Made by a program: the position numbers and the translations under genes
The notes under the pieces: model-generated
What the model was told of the DNA's origin: nothing
The model's database searches: none
What the model saw: the letters and a program-made list of their open reading frames with translations, nothing else
In this document: positions 42,479 through 52,604 of the stretch, piece by piece
How positions within the stretch are numbered: position 1 is the stretch's first letter
Layout: each line of letters starts with the position of its first letter
From: Morganella psychrotolerans
GTDB taxonomy: Bacteria > Pseudomonadota > Gammaproteobacteria > Enterobacterales > Enterobacteriaceae
Assembly: GCF_001676055.1 (NCBI RefSeq)
Contig: NZ_LZEX01000003.1
Span: 78,669-142,668, forward strand
Length of the DNA stretch: 64,000 nt
Reading direction: 5' to 3'

Positions 42479-43951
42479 ATGCAGCATTCCTTCAACTTTG
42501 ACAATCCGGTACCACCTTCCATATCTGTCTTAAAAGCAGACAAGTGGCAGGCTGTCTGGCATACGCTGAAGGAGGATGCCGACCTGAATTATCGTGATGC
42601 CAGTCGCGGGGTTAGCCTGTCTGACCTCATCAATGATGGCACCGCTTCTATCTACCAAGCCCTTACTGATAATTGGACGATCTCTCTCGCCTGGAGTAGC
42701 GGTAAGGACTCCGAGGTTGTCCTACACTTATTCCTCATGGCGTTGGTGCGCGCAGTTCGCGCTGGCATTCCAATCAGTCAACACCATTACCTTTTGCATA
42801 CCGATACGGGTATTGAAAACCCAGAAATTCGCTGGCTCGCCGATCAAAAGCTGGCCGCTCTGGAAAAATTCATAGAGCAAGAAGACCTGCCGCTGTCTAT
42901 CGTTCTCGCTAAGCCGGGGCTCACCTCCAGCTGGACGGGCAGGATACTGACGGGGCGAGGCTTACGTCGAGCAACTGCGCGCCGATGAGATGGCCGAGAA
43001 GCTACGATCGGGTGAACTGGAAAACACGGCACATAACCGGCGCATGGCTTCACCTCAATTCCGCATTGTCAGTGAAACGGCGCTGATCCACATCGACTTT
43101 ATGTGGTCGTTCCATCAATTTAACGATAAGCCGTTTCATGCTCTGGAAATCTATCGCCGTGTCTGGGTAAAAGGTGAGCTGGATCTGCTGGACGATGAGC
43201 CGGGTATGCCTGTCGCACCGAAAGCACCCATGCCCAAAGCGTTATGGGTCAAGGTCGGGCAATTTGGTGATGACTCTGGCATCGATGGTCTTGCCGATCC
43301 CATCGCTGAAATGGCCTACTTTGACGTTGGTGACGATGAGCGAGCCAGCCGCGTTATTAATACGCCGAACGGAAAGCGCCGGGTTGTTAGCTTCAGTGAA
43401 GACAGTGAAGTGACCATCGACTCGGATGCCGCTGAATTCATCATCTGGGAGGAATATCTTCGCTTGCGTAATGCCGTGCTGGCCGGGCAGTACACATCCG
43501 GCAGTGCCGCGCAATTCTACCTTCGCTTTGGCGCTGTTTCGTTGTGCAAAGGTAAGTCAGCACTGTACAACCGCATGATGCAACGCGGGCAAACTTATCG
43601 TGTGCTGGGCTTGAACCGCCACCAAACAATGGATGGGATAGCGTCTCGTAAAGACCTCCGCGTACTGACAACTGACCACTATCAGTCGTTGATCGCCAAC
43701 AGGGTTAAGGCCAGTGTCATTCGCTTGCGCTGGTGGGCAAACTTGGCCTTTACGATACAGTATCACCTGGCTAATCGAACCTCTACAGGTCAGTGGATCC
43801 GCGCTGTTTTAGCTTGTGAGGATGAGCAGTCTGTACTGCAAGAGAAAAACAGAGCCAAGAACAATGTTTCGGTTTTCGTGATCGGTCATACCAGCGCCTG
43901 GTGTTCATTGAAGCTGAGTGCGCCTGGGACATCCACAGAGCGAGGGTTTAG
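42479..43951 (+). pseudogene. DndC/PAPS-reductase-like gene, frame-broken
   Basis: The first frame (42479-42988) holds the ATP-pyrophosphatase P-loop SLAWSSGKDSEVVLHLFL (~residues 70-87) and the QHHYLLHTDTGIENPEI region of DndC/PAPS-reductase proteins, then GLTSSWTGRILTGRGL. It derails near 42960. The continuation in another frame (EAYVEQLRADEMAEKL...) runs to ~44024, but a second shift near 43865 would restore an end at 43951 (RSYQRLVFIEAECAWDIHR). The lost middle probably contained the Cys motifs. DndC-like proteins carry sulfur into DNA backbone or nucleotides; no dndA/B/D/E is visible, so this is an orphan. Decayed, or sequence error at two places. Confidence 0.6.
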
Positions 43952-44020
43952 GCGATACCACCAGCACACGCGTCGCACGCATTTAAAAGCTGCCAGGGGC
44001 TCTCACCTAACTTTCGAGAC

Positions 44021-44203
44021 ATGATCATCAATCAGCTGAAGCTGGAATACCTCCGCATGCTTTGGCGACTGGATGATGGTTTAACTCTGGAACATGACTC
44101 CAATCCTATCACTAAAATGGCTGAACAGGACGCGGTTGCGTTGGGTAGGCATCTTCGCCTTATGGTCAGGACGATGGACCGCTTCGTTCAGGGGACTGCA
44201 TGA
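44021..44203 (+). CDS. hypothetical 60-aa protein
   Basis: A short acidic, helical protein (QLKLEYLRMLWRLDDG) starting 70 bp after the likely end of the preceding gene. Unknown. Confidence 0.5.
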   Translation: MIINQLKLEYLRMLWRLDDGLTLEHDSNPITKMAEQDAVALGRHLRLMVRTMDRFVQGTA

Positions 44204-44213
44204 GGCAGTTCAT

Positions 44214-44242
44214 TTCGCCAGCGGTTCCGATTGAGTCAATAT
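44214..44242 (+). promoter_or_regulatory. variant promoter module (TTCGCC-17-CAATAT)
   Basis: TTCGCCAGCGG, 17 bp, CAATAT, upstream of the 44274 gene. Confidence 0.5.
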
Positions 44243-44273
44243 TGAGACAGGCTATTCATGCAGGATATGAATT

Positions 44274-44642
44274 ATGAAAACGAATGTGACAAACGTACTG
44301 CTAAATGGCGCGCTGATGATGATTTTAGGCAGTACTCTGGTCGCAGGGTTCGTGGTATCACCCGGTCAAGCGCATCGCCAGGAGAACGCCGATTCGGTCA
44401 TAGCTGAATATTGGGTGGATATTGAAAGCCGTGACGGACTCAGTCTGTATAGCAACAAAAAAAACGTCCGCGTAGACGTGGTGGGTGAGGTGCCGGATGA
44501 AAAAGATTTGCCTCTGCCCGGCGAACGCGTCGCGTTGATGTTCTACGAGAATAGCCAAGCGCAGATGTGCCAAGACAACCGTTGTATGGACGCGGAAGTC
44601 ATCGTGAAAAAACCTGCTTTTTTAGGAGGGGTGGATGAGTAA
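44274..44642 (+). CDS. small exported or membrane-anchored protein, 122 aa
   Basis: An N-terminal hydrophobic helix (MTNVTNVLLNGALMMILGS-type, residues ~7-28) acts as signal anchor. The mature part is ~90 residues, Asp/Glu-rich with a Cys pair (CQDNRC). The ATGAGTAA overlap couples it to the next gene. Unknown. Confidence 0.6.
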   Translation: MKTNVTNVLLNGALMMILGSTLVAGFVVSPGQAHRQENADSVIAEYWVDIESRDGLSLYSNKKNVRVDVVGEVPDEKDLPLPGERVALMFYENSQAQMCQDNRCMDAEVIVKKPAFLGGVDE

Positions 44643-44976
44643 TGCCAACGGCAAACAACTGATTAACTACCTGAAATTAATTAGAGTGGAAAAGTTTCCA
44701 CCGGGGATCTGCGTTAAGGCACTCACTGTTTTTGAACGCGATACTTTGCGCGTAGCTTTAACCATGATGGCACACTGGAACAATTATCCTGAGTCGCCAG
44801 TGCATATGCGGCCCGAGTGGGCGGCTCAGGTGTCTCGTCTCCTGATCGAGGTGATGAAAGAGCGGGACGAACTAAAGGGCCACTTAAATAGACTAGGGTT
44901 AGAAATTCCTCAGAAAGCGCTTGAGGTATCTGAACTGACTTATCAGCAAATCTTGGTTAAGTGTCAGGTTGGCTGA
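44635..44976 (+). CDS. hypothetical protein, 113 aa
   Basis: Overlaps the previous gene by 8 bp. A helical 113-residue protein with a short coiled coil near the C-terminus (IEVMKERDELKGHLNRLG). Unknown. Confidence 0.6.
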   Translation: MSNANGKQLINYLKLIRVEKFPPGICVKALTVFERDTLRVALTMMAHWNNYPESPVHMRPEWAAQVSRLLIEVMKERDELKGHLNRLGLEIPQKALEVSELTYQQILVKCQVG

Positions 44977-44994
44977 ACAACATAGAGGTTAACG

Positions 44995-45473
44995 ATGAGC
45001 TACAGTAACCCAGAAATTGACGTGTTGGATAATCAGAATATCTGCGTTCCCGGAAGTGCGATATTGAATCCGAAGTGCCCGGTGCCAGCCTTTCATTGAA
45101 TGAGCAACTGGCGCTGATTGATTTTCGCCTGGGGAACTTCAATGCGGAGGTCCTGCCGCAATTTATCAAAGAAGTGGCTGACGAACTGGGGTGTAAGCCG
45201 GATAATGAAGCAATGTTGCAGTCGATTGATGACCTGCGTGTTGCTGCGGGCGAGCGTGAGACAATGGCACGACGAGCAGGTGTGACTGTCAGTGAATTAA
45301 ACCTGGAGTTGATCCGCTCGGAAAGTGTTGAAAAGGCCATTCCAGAAGCAGTGATCGACCAAGTCTGCCTCATTGCAGCAGAAATTCACAATCGTGGACA
45401 AGGCGTGGGGGATGAAAAAGCCCAAAGCACCATCGATCGAATTCGTGAAGTGTTAACCAAAGTCGGTCAGTAA
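44995..45473 (+). pseudogene. hypothetical helical protein, probable frame break
   Basis: ATG 44995 with AGAGGTTAACG opens SYSNPEIDVLDNQN, which would stop at ~45100. A second frame open from before 45075 (ESEVPGASLSLNEQLALIDF) runs to 45473 and looks like the real body (helical, ending IREVLTKVGQ). A one-base change near 45045 joins them. Unknown family. Confidence 0.5.
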
Positions 45474-45480
45474 TTCCTTC

Positions 45481-45498
45481 GGGTGGGATCGCCCACCC
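45481..45498 (+). terminator. hairpin
   Basis: GGGTGGG-ATC-GCCCACCC-type stem after the 45473 stop. Confidence 0.45.
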
Positions 45499-45544
45499 AT
45501 TTCCACATCCCTACATTGTTTTTCATTTCGGTTCCCTTTACCAC

Positions 45545-45573
45545 TTTGTCAGCGGTTAGGGTGGCTTGATATT
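45545..45573 (+). promoter_or_regulatory. plasmid promoter module (TTTGTC-17-GATATT)
   Basis: TTTGTCAGCGG, 17 bp, GATATT, 30 bp before the 45604 gene. Confidence 0.65.
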
Positions 45574-45603
45574 GGAAGCCTGATATGCAAAGGATAAACA
45601 TCA

Positions 45604-46134
45604 ATGAATTACTCGCATTTACCTATGCCTACCCGTGAGGCACATTACGCCTTCCTGAAGTCTCACTATTTGTCTGCGCGCTTTGAGGGCCGCAACAATG
45701 CTTCCTGGGGAGAAGATTATTCACGCCGTATTGCTGAGAGTGAGTATCTCGAATTAGAGAAAACGGGCTACACACTGATCTCAGATCACGAGTCTGCATC
45801 CCGACAAGCTGTGTTCTATCACCGTTCGCTGATCGGATATGCTTCAATGTCTGAAATGTGCGATAGCGCTTGTAATGCGCCAGAAGCTATTTGTGTGCAA
45901 ATTTCTGTTCCTGCCCAATTAGCCCCAAAGATCTCAGAAAAATCGCTTAGTGAACTCTTGGCGAAGCTTAAGCGGGATATCATGGGTACGTTTCCGTTGT
46001 GCCGAGTTGAACTAACATCGGGCTCTAAAGAGCTTTATATCGAAGTATTTCAGACCGAAGAAATGATCTCAAAACAGATCGAGGGTTTTGTAAATACGAT
46101 TGTGCTGCGTTGGTCTCAAGGATATTACCTATGA
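45604..46134 (+). CDS. hypothetical protein, 176 aa
   Basis: ATG after AAAGGATAAACATCA. Soluble 176-residue protein with Tyr-rich N-terminus (NYSHLPMPTREAHYAFLKSH). Unknown; last gene before the origin region. Confidence 0.65.
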   Translation: MNYSHLPMPTREAHYAFLKSHYLSARFEGRNNASWGEDYSRRIAESEYLELEKTGYTLISDHESASRQAVFYHRSLIGYASMSEMCDSACNAPEAICVQISVPAQLAPKISEKSLSELLAKLKRDIMGTFPLCRVELTSGSKELYIEVFQTEEMISKQIEGFVNTIVLRWSQGYYL

Positions 46135-46289
46135 AGCTAAAGAAACTTTATGTGCGGGTTGAACTCCTGAATAATGGTAATATCCACATATCCACATATC
46201 CACAGGATAGTTTCAATACAGTTCAAATAAGATTGAGAAGGTCAAAAGAGATCCTTGATCGCTGGATCTCTTTTGCTGCAACGCTTTGA
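46131..46289 (+). CDS. possible 52-aa protein at origin edge
   Basis: ATGA overlap with the preceding stop; 52 residues, basic. The stretch also contains ATATCCACA repeats resembling DnaA boxes, so this frame may be accidental. Confidence 0.3.
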   Translation: MKLKKLYVRVELLNNGNIHISTYPQDSFNTVQIRLRRSKEILDRWISFAATL

Positions 46290-46293
46290 ATGA

Positions 46294-46400
46294 TGATCGT
46301 GTTGACGCTAGACGATTTATTATCGACGCTGGACTATAAATTGTTAACGCTAGACGAATTATTGAAGATGCAAGACGATATTTTGATGTTGCTAGTCGAT
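46294..46400 (+). repeat. left iteron block A
   Basis: Five adjacent 21-bp units such as GTTGACGCTAGACGATTTATT and GTTAACGCTAGACGAATTATT, degenerate but in exact 21-bp phase. Confidence 0.7.
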
Positions 46401-46490
46401 TTATTGTATTAGTTATTCACATCCTTTCCAATCATAACAACGCATTGTTTTAACAGCAAAATAATCCATCACTTTAAAAATCTATTTTTT

Positions 46491-46545
46491 TTATCCACAA
46501 ATTTAAAGATTAAATGATCCTTTTCTCTTGAAAAAGTTATCCACA
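46491..46545 (+). other. two DnaA boxes
   Basis: Perfect TTATCCACA at 46491-46499 and 46537-46545, 46 bp apart, in the AT-rich part of the origin. Confidence 0.75.
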
Positions 46546-46653
46546 TATCAACAGGATAGTTCCAATAATAAATTCAAATGAGATCATTTAAGGTCATAAA
46601 GAGATCCTCGATCTTGCAACTTACTAAATCTAAAGTGTTAATTTCATATTCAT

Positions 46654-46760
46654 GTTGATGCTAGACGATTTATTATTGATGCTAGATGATATTTTGATGA
46701 CGCTAGTCTATTAATTGTTGATGCTGGATGATATTTTGTTGACGCTGGGCTAGATTAGTC
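46654..46760 (+). repeat. left iteron block B
   Basis: Five 21-bp units such as GTTGATGCTAGACGATTTATT and GTTGATGCTGGATGATATTTT, in the same 21-bp phase as block A. Confidence 0.7.
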
Positions 46761-46920
46761 TAAACTTACGCACATTAGGATCCTTGCATTAACGTTATGA
46801 TGTATAGTGCTAAGTTATGATCCTTTTTTAAGTTGCCTTTTTTTTAATTCACAGCCACTCAGCAATTAAGTTGTGTTGATGCTGGGCGATAACAATAAAA
46901 CGTAATCCAATAAGGAAATC

Positions 46921-47782
46921 ATGAGTAAACCAACTAAAACCGGTTACTTATCTGTCTCTGAGATAGAAAAAGAAAACGGGGAAGTCCATTACCTTAAACC
47001 AAATGGATCAAGTACAGTTCAGCCGATAGCATTATTAAGGCTTGGTTTATTCGTCCCTACTGCAAGAACGGGTTCCAGGGAAGCTACAGGAATGGATGCT
47101 TCGGATGATCTGACTTTGCATTTTGCAGAGAAGGAAGGTTACTCCGATATACAGATTACTGGTAGGCGATTGGATGTAGAAACTGATTTCAAAGTTTGGA
47201 TGGGTATCGTTTCTTGTTTATTTGATTACAAGCCTAATTCCAAGGGATACGCAGTTATTCCTTTTGATGAATTCATAGAAAGATGTGGCTACCCGAAAAG
47301 TCGCCTATCAAAGCGTTTTAGAAAGCTGATTGAAGATTCTATATATCGACTAGCATCAACAACCATGAAATTTAGTCGCGCCACAGATAACGATAGAATC
47401 AACTCTCATATACTTCATCTTATAGAGGCAGGGAAGTTCAGCCATGAAGATGACATGGTTCATATCAAGCCTACACCTGAATTAGCGGAGCTTTACTCCG
47501 TTGATTATAAAAAAAATTCTTAAAGTAAGAACCCTTGAAAAACTCGGAAGAAAAGAAACGGCTAAAGCTTTGTATCTTTTCTTAGAGGCCCTCCCAGAAA
47601 ATCCTTATCCGATCAGTATGCAGCGCTTAAAGGACCGTCTAGCTCTAAAATCTGCAAGCAATGTTCAGAACTCTGTTATACGTAAAGCTATGAAGCAACT
47701 CGAAGAGATTGGATATCTTGAATATACAGAGAAGAAAACAGGGCACAAAATCGAATTCAAAATACACAAAAGAAATCCATAA
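46921..47782 (+). pseudogene. rep: plasmid replication initiator (Rep) with frame break at A8
   Basis: The first frame (46921-47523, 200 residues: GYLSVSEIEKENGEVHYLKP ... IPFDEFIERCGYPKSRLSKRF) has the first winged-helix of Rep_3/RepB-type initiators. The second (to 47782) holds the second winged-helix (YLFLEALPENPYPISMQRLK). They meet at an A8 run (47509-47516); one A fewer gives VDYKKILKVRTLEK and a single ~286-residue Rep of normal length. Flanked by iterons on both sides. Since the plasmid must replicate, the break is most likely a sequence error or slippage site rather than loss. Identity as initiator is supported by length, position and iterons. Confidence 0.8.
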
Positions 47783-47840
47783 GAATTGTATTGTTATAAT
47801 TAACAAAAAGTTAGAAGTTAAGTATTGATGCAATATGATG

Positions 47841-48125
47841 TTTGTTGAAGCAAGACTATTTTGGTGTTGATGCTGGACGATATTCGTTGAAACAAGACTA
47901 TTTTGGTGTTGATGCTGGACGATATTCGTTGAAACAAGACTATTTTGGTGTTGATGCTGGACGATATTCGTTGAAGCAAGACGATTTTTGGTGTTGATGC
48001 TGGACGATATTCGTTGAAGTAAGACGATTTTTGGAGTTGATGCTGGACGATATTCGTTGAAGTAAGACGATTTTTGGTGTTGATGCTGGACGATATTCGT
48101 TGAAGTAAGACGATTCTCTGGTGTT
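47841..48125 (+). repeat. right iteron array (42-43-bp double units)
   Basis: About six copies of a 42-43-bp unit made of two related 21-bp halves: TTGATGCTGGACGATATTCG and TTGAAGCAAGACGATTTTTG (middle positions vary). Consecutive units differ only at a few bases. Typical Rep-binding/incompatibility array. Confidence 0.8.
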
Positions 48126-48289
48126 GAAACTGGAAGGAACAGCTTGTTGGGCTAACGAATTAGGCTTAAACATTGAGCTAGCCGTGTAATTAAACAACCA
48201 GAATTCCAGCTTCATAAGCATCTCTTGCAACGCTTGGCCCCATTATACTTTCCTGGTTATTTGAATTCTCCAATAATGCCTCTGAAACG

Positions 48290-48460
48290 AAAAAATCGAC
48301 CAACATCAACAAAAATAATTTTAAATCGATTAGCGTCAACAAATCCATTTGTTACATAAATAATCCAGCGTCAACAATATGAATATCGACCAGCGTCAAC
48401 TATTTTTGCGGGTTTGAGAAAAGTGACAGGGTTTGCAAGTTTATAGTCCAGCGTCAGCAA
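48290..48460 (-). repeat. inverted iterons
   Basis: CCAGCGTCAAC-type sequences (reverse complement of the GTTGACGCTGG core) at ~48371, 48401 and 48452, plus ATCAAC variants at ~48302 and GCGTCAAC at ~48334, facing the direct array. Confidence 0.65.
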
Positions 48461-48552
48461 TTCTCAATGTGGATGATAATAATGCGCCCAAATAAAATGT
48501 TATAAGGTAACAAATTAAGGCTGAAAACTCCGCATTAAAAACGCGCGAAGAC

Positions 48553-48581
48553 TTCGTCACCGGTAGTGGTCATGTCACTAT
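48553..48581 (+). promoter_or_regulatory. plasmid promoter module (TTCGTC-17-CACTAT)
   Basis: TTCGTCACCGG, 17 bp, CACTAT; upstream of 48618. Confidence 0.55.
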
Positions 48582-48617
48582 GGTTCAAGAAAATGAATCA
48601 TAACTGAGGGTAGAGCC

Positions 48618-49085
48618 ATGACAGGTATCGTAGTTCGCGAGGACAAAGTAGAGCGCATTCAGCGCTTCAACTCCCTACAAAGCGGTCAGTACTGGCGAGC
48701 AAAACAAGATATGCCGGAAGAGGCTATCTTGGGCGATGAGGTGCTTCTCATTGAATCCCTGCGTTGGGTCGAAAACCAACTCCACACCGTCATTCTTCGG
48801 GCGCATCCGAAACACCATGACCAGTACGCTACCTTCGTAACGACCGATAAGGCAGGGGTGGAACATAAAGTAAAACGCACCCTGACCCAGCACCGCTTCC
48901 TGTTTAACGACTTCATTGAGCGTTTTGAATACGCTGATGATGCGCGACAGATCCGTGACGCTGAAGTGGCACTGTGCCAGCAACGTGTCACCGACCTTAC
49001 TCAGTCACTGTCGAAGTCTCTCGCCAACCCTGAAGCCATGAAAGCCATTGTGGCCGAACGTATTGAGCAGAAAGCTGCGGCCTAA
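48618..49085 (+). CDS. hypothetical protein, 155 aa
   Basis: ATG after GAGGGTAGAGCC. 155-residue soluble protein ending in a long helix (QRVTDLTQSLSKSLANPEA). In the same frame as, and separated only by a stop and 18 bp from, the 49104 gene; one operon. Unknown. Confidence 0.65.
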   Translation: MTGIVVREDKVERIQRFNSLQSGQYWRAKQDMPEEAILGDEVLLIESLRWVENQLHTVILRAHPKHHDQYATFVTTDKAGVEHKVKRTLTQHRFLFNDFIERFEYADDARQIRDAEVALCQQRVTDLTQSLSKSLANPEAMKAIVAERIEQKAAA

Positions 49086-49103
49086 GGCCAAAGCCCGAAT
49101 ACG

Positions 49104-52013
49104 TTGCCTGTAATCAGCAATAACGCTATTCGCCTGGCTACGGGCTCAGTGGGTAATGCAATCGCAGCAGGCGTTACTGAAGCCGACATCAAGAGCATGC
49201 GTGATGCGGCTGAACAAAATCACCAAATTGCGACAATCCAAGCCGAGTGGATCCAGGAGCGCAATACCGAAATTACTGCGGCGGTGCAGGCGGTAGTGCC
49301 CTATTTTTCAGAAATGGCAGCGGCGCAGCTGGCTGCAACGGAAGACGCTCGTTCTCAGGTAGATAAGCTGATGGACGGTATCCAGTCTTTAGATCTCTAT
49401 ATTGGTAAAGACGTCAATGTGAAGGTGATCCGCAAAGGGCAATCCGCCCCCAGCGACGAGCCCTTGACCTTTGTACAACAAAAATTAATGGTCGATGAAG
49501 AGTTGGCCATCTACCACGACCTGAGTGACTGGTTCGATTTTGGCGACCTGGACAAGTTCTACAATGCCCTGTGTAATACCCCTGCGCTGGTGGAACAGAT
49601 CTTCCCGTCACCCCGTTGCGTACTGGTCATGGCAACCACTCGCCGTTACATCGACTACCAAGATCGATGGGAAAACGTCCTCAATAACAACGAAAATGCC
49701 AAAGTGTTTCTGATGGTGCGCGATGGTGAAAACCTGTATCGCATCGTGTCCCCAGTGGAATCCCACCTGGGTGCAAATATGTTGTTCCCGTCTCAGGACG
49801 AACAAGAGCGCCTGTTCCGAGGGATGGACGGGGAACAAATCAAATTCCAAGACGTGGCTTATTCCGATCGCCTGAAGGCGCACGAGCGCATGGCGCTGCA
49901 CTACAAGCGTTTCCTGATCATGTGCTGTGGTCTTGACCATCGAGAACAACTGTTCGGGGATTTCTACGACCGGAGTCAGGGGCTGAATTTTGTTTCCATG
50001 AAATTCCAAGAGCTGCATTGCCGGTTTATTCATGATGCTGACGGCACTGGCATGCTGAGTAACCCAGAAAATAAAAAGTATCCATCCTTGGCTGGCTTTA
50101 TCGAATGGGCAAACAGTCACCTGCGTAGCGGCTCACGCGTGATGTGCCAATGGCATTCACTGGCGAACCCAGAAACAGCACCAGGCGCGGCCAAAGAGAA
50201 TGACGATCGTTCCTATGGCTCCTTCAGCTTCATCGTGGACTTTAAAGACGACCGTAACGTGGCCGCAGCCTTTATCAAAGACGGCCTGTTGAATGTCAAA
50301 GCGCCGGTCAGCAAGACCAGCTATAGCAACAAAAGAGGAAGTGTGACACGCGACTATAACGTCAACGTCTGCATCGAAAAGTACAATAAACATTGGAAGG
50401 AAGACGACTCGCGCTTGCCTTACCTGTGCCTGGACGCGGTCACCGCTGAGCACCTGGAGCACTACATCTATTCGCGAGCTGTGCGCTCGAATCACTCCTA
50501 TTACATCGCGCTGTTCAAATCGTTGGCAAAGTACCTGCGTGAAGAGCGTCAGATGGAGCAGAAGTCTCGTGACCTGCTGAAAGCTGCGCTGGTGGTGGGT
50601 CGCGTGGGGAATGAAGCAGATCACGATGCCGTTATCGACAAAACAGTAATGGCATGGCGTGCCGCGAACCGTGGGGCTCCTTTGGCGGAGGCGCTGGCCG
50701 ACAATGCACAGTGGGAAAATCTGCTGGGCATGATGGATATGATCGCCTGTCGGGGCATGAATATGCTGCCTCAGATCGAAGATTTCGCATGCGAAAACAA
50801 GACCGCTCCTTTGCGTCTGATTGTGAACACGAACGGTAAATTGTCGCTGTACGTCGCCCCAAGGGATGATGAGCGGGACGACCGATTAGAGCCGCATATC
50901 TGGGTGCAACGCATTAACTTTAACCTGACGAAAACGGGCATCAAAGAAGCCTCTCGTAGCTGGGTAACGCTGATCGCCTCCAACGTGGCTGAAACCACGA
51001 TCTATGAATGGCCGGAGGCGGATGCGTGGAAAAAATCTGAATGCTGCCTTTGGCAATTTTGAAGAAAAACAGGAAGCATTTAGCTTTGTGGAAAGTGGGG
51101 CGGGTGACCTGCAACGTCTGAACCCAACCAACCAGAGACGCCTGGCGGAATTGTCTCACCTCTGGAAAGAGGCTTACTACGAGATGAACTACGTCCGTGA
51201 TACGGGCGGGCAAGTCCAGGTTCCTGCGTTGCTGATCCCGATCGGTATCCGCATTGAAGGTAGCGAGTGGAACTATGTGTACGTGGGCTCTATCAGCCGA
51301 TCAGCACACTGCATCTATCAGTTGCTGGAAAGTGAAAGCACCAAGAACAGCCTGGCAGAGATGTATGCGTCGTTCTACAAAAACCCGGAAGGGCGTATCC
51401 ACGAGCTGAGTTCGAAGTCTGCTGACCTGTGGATGTTTACCTCCAAGGAAATGCCGGACGTGAACATGTTCAGCACGAACAAGGTTCTCAAATACAGCGG
51501 GCTGGACTATGCGATGAATACCAACTCCGTATCCGAAATTCACAGCTTTGATGTCCGCTGGCACTATGCAGAAGCCTATGTGTCGCACCCGCATCGCTCA
51601 AAAAGCATATTGTGGCTGGCTGATAGCCTGCGCGATGAAAGTGGCCGGGTCATGATAGATACACTGCTGGGCAGTCCTCACCTCCACCTTGACGAGCCTG
51701 TCGATGTGATTGAAGTGACGTTACCTCTTCGTTATGACGACGCCAATAAGGCGAAGATTGCGAAGACAAAAGCACCTTTCAATCACGCTCATTGGTTCGA
51801 TATCTGCCTGTCGGGTACAACGAAAATCAATGTCTGGAGGGCATTATTGCGCCGGTGAAAACCTTTGCCAGAATGACTTTTGCCAACAAAGAACTGGCGC
51901 TGCATTACATCTTTGCGCGTGATGCCGATGCGAGAAAGTATCAGAGCGGTTTCTTCACGGAAGTGGAAGTGCCGGTACCTGATGGTGTGACACGTTGGAC
52001 AACGCGTAATTAA
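49104..52013 (+). pseudogene. very large hypothetical protein gene with two frame breaks
   Basis: The restored product would be ~970 residues. Frame 1 (TTG 49104 to 51062) encodes ~650 residues; removing one A from the A6 run at 51030-51035 joins it to the frame to 51858 (AWK-NLNAAFGNFEEKQEAF); a base gain near 51775-51785 joins this to the frame to 52013 (RYLPVGYNENQCLEGI). No ATPase, nuclease or membrane motif recognised. The middle (EHLEHYIYSRAVRSNHSYY) is helical. An imperfect palindrome (50782) lies inside it. A huge unknown backbone gene, probably intact in the real plasmid. Confidence 0.6.
50782..50797. promoter_or_regulatory. imperfect copy of the 16-bp palindrome in coding DNA
   Basis: ATTTCGCATGCGAAAA in the 49104 gene, encoding FACEN; 15 of 16 bases match. 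Confidence 0.45.
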
Positions 52014-52078
52014 TACTGGGTATGAATTATTGGAAATCTAAGTCGGTCCAGCTGGTGGGCCATAACCGAGGAAGAGAA

Positions 52079-52345
52079 ATGTCAGACGAAAAAAACGTAC
52101 ACGTTCGTAACGTGGCATTTGATGAATTTGTTCAGCTGCTGGAAGAAGACGGCTTGCCGAGTGAACACTTGGAAACCGTGCGTAAGATCTTGGGTGAGAT
52201 TTCGCAAAAAGTAACGGAATTCAGCCCCAAGCAAGGTACCCTTCTGGCGTTGGCAGAAGAACACTCTCCGCACTACCGTGACCTGGGTGAACAGCAAGGC
52301 TTCATCAATGGTGTACTCAATATGCCACTGTTCTTCACTAACTAA
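52079..52345 (+). CDS. hypothetical acidic protein, 88 aa
   Basis: ATG 52079 after GAGGAAGAGAA, chosen over an upstream in-frame ATG. An 88-residue acidic helical protein. Ends before a strong hairpin. Unknown. Confidence 0.6.
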   Translation: MSDEKNVHVRNVAFDEFVQLLEEDGLPSEHLETVRKILGEISQKVTEFSPKQGTLLALAEEHSPHYRDLGEQQGFINGVLNMPLFFTN

Positions 52346-52367
52346 ACCTGAATTTATCGACTCCCAT

Positions 52368-52390
52368 AAAACCGCTTCGGCGGTTTTTTG
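52368..52390 (+). terminator. rho-independent terminator
   Basis: AAAACCGC-TTCG-GCGGTTTTTTG. Confidence 0.75.
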
Positions 52391-52541
52391 TTATCAGGGA
52401 TCTGCCCAGCAAAAATGTGCTGGTATGGGAATGGTTGAGTAATACTGGCATTGAGGTCTCTCCGCGCACGGACTGATAAAGCAAAAATGATGTTTTTCCC
52501 GCTATAGCACAACGAGTGCCCGTTACAGGATATTCCAAATA

Positions 52542-52570
52542 TTCGTCACCGGTTGCCAGTGGGGGACAAT
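52542..52570 (+). promoter_or_regulatory. plasmid promoter module (TTCGTC-17-GACAAT)
   Basis: TTCGTCACCGG, 17 bp, GACAAT, before the 52605 gene. Confidence 0.6.
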
Positions 52571-52604
52571 AACCCGGTCAATCATTAAACCTAAGCGAGG
52601 AAAC

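Larger units (their letters stand above)
46140..48530. other. iteron-type replication origin (oriV) region
   Basis: AT-rich region around rep holding three sets of ~21-bp iterons related to GTTGATGCTGGACGATATT: a left set (~46294-46400, 46654-46760, 46875-46895), a dense right set (47841-48125) and an inverted set (~48290-48460). DnaA boxes TTATCCACA lie at 46491-46499 and 46537-46545, with ATATCCACA variants at ~46183-46205. A 150-bp A/T-rich stretch (46420-46540) could be the unwinding region. Binding by Rep is expected from family knowledge; I have not tested it. Confidence 0.8.

Noticed and set aside
47841..48125. CRISPR-like regular repeats
   Set aside because: No unique spacers: units are contiguous, 42-43 bp, and match the iterons elsewhere around rep.
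48553..48581. Module copy at 48553 as part of the origin
   Set aside because: It fits the promoter spacing for the 48618 gene and is 90 bp away from the last inverted iteron; no reason to assign it to replication.
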